A program made the position numbers and the translations under genes. A stretch of 56,339 nt of DNA, from positions 15,410 to 71,748 of the forward strand of contig MNCI01036589.1 of NCBI GenBank assembly GCA_015680685.1. Direction: 5' to 3'. Positions 56,168 through 56,339 of this stretch are shown piece after piece. A model generated the notes under the pieces. It was not told where the DNA came from. It saw only the letters and a program-made list of their open reading frames with translations, and searched no databases. Positions within the stretch are counted from its first letter, which is position 1, and the number at the start of each line of letters is the position of its first letter. This DNA is from Gnetum montanum. Its lineage: Eukaryota > Streptophyta > Gnetopsida > Gnetales > Gnetaceae.

Positions 56168-56339
56168 AGGCTAAATAGGTGCCTTAGTACGACCACTTCG
56201 AGCACTTGCGTTACGTGTGGTGATCCCAGTAACGATTAGCGTTTGGTAAACCACAGTTGCATAGTTCAGGGTATGTCCGGTAAGTCGGAACGGATGCTGA
56301 CGCTAGTTAATTTAGACTTAGGACATTAGTTAGAGTTAG

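Larger units (their letters stand above)
55587..56339 (+). mobile_element. LTR (Athila/Tat-like Gypsy group), partial
   Basis: Starts TGATGAGACACG inside the Copia relic. U3: two GCGATATCGC-type palindromes (55612-55642). TATA box CTATAAATAAG (55659-55669). AATAAA at 55833-55838. U5: three tandem hairpin domains (55910-56167) plus a fourth related unit (56189-56299). It runs out of the window. No polypurine tract precedes it, so it is a 5' LTR of a plus-strand element or a solo LTR. Confidence 0.88.

Overview
The window is nuclear DNA from a seed plant with a large, AT-rich, transposon-filled genome. A gymnosperm (conifer-like) is my best guess from the very long retroelement-filled introns and the mixture of decayed RTE, L1, Gypsy and Copia elements, but no single sequence proves it. 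I see no intact protein-coding gene. Every recognisable host gene is broken, and most of the sequence is nested retrotransposons of different ages. Two N gaps (21841-22542, 41088-41419) and single Ns at 14321, 14647, 22933, 23160 and 23346 mark imperfect assembly.

Layout. 1-614: one LTR in reverse, cut by the window edge, abutting an L1 3' end (615-1110). 2940-4400: decayed RTE LINE on the minus strand. About 4607-10856: decayed Gypsy element on the plus strand (tRNA-iMet-type primer site, gag, protease, RT, RNase H, integrase). 12258-12530: 22-bp minisatellite. 13700-14160: Copia RNase H relic. 15239-28817, minus strand: seven recognisable exons of a RAD17-like checkpoint clamp-loader gene with several lesions; intron 3 carries a nearly full-length L1 (17931-24243) with an 11-bp target duplication, and intron 1 carries a short non-LTR insertion (27856-28445). 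31266-31342: tRNA-Asp-like relic. 31516-31828: a small LTR. 33083-34428: frameshifted UDP-glycosyltransferase pseudogene. 36024-37690: frameshifted leucine-rich-repeat receptor pseudogene. About 38500-55586: a Copia relic split by Gypsy element A (39098-54469), which is itself split inside its integrase by the related element B (42486-49524). 55587-56339: a plus-strand LTR of the same family as the one at the left edge.

How the pieces relate. Elements A and B and the two edge LTRs belong to one Athila/Tat-like Gypsy group: tRNA-Asp-type primer site, long 3' noncoding region, related LTRs. A keeps pol but has lost the end of gag and the protease. B keeps gag and protease but lacks RT, RNase H and integrase entirely. 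The LTRs share R-U5 but have two different U3 types: tandem GCGATATCGC palindromes (B and the edge LTRs) or 34-bp AT-rich tandem repeats (A).

The most interesting signal is in U5 of the edge LTRs: three consecutive hairpin domains with the same design, in which the internal-loop sequences are constant while the stems change by compensatory substitutions. A single-copy version is recognisable in A and B. I do not recognise this as a described RNA motif.
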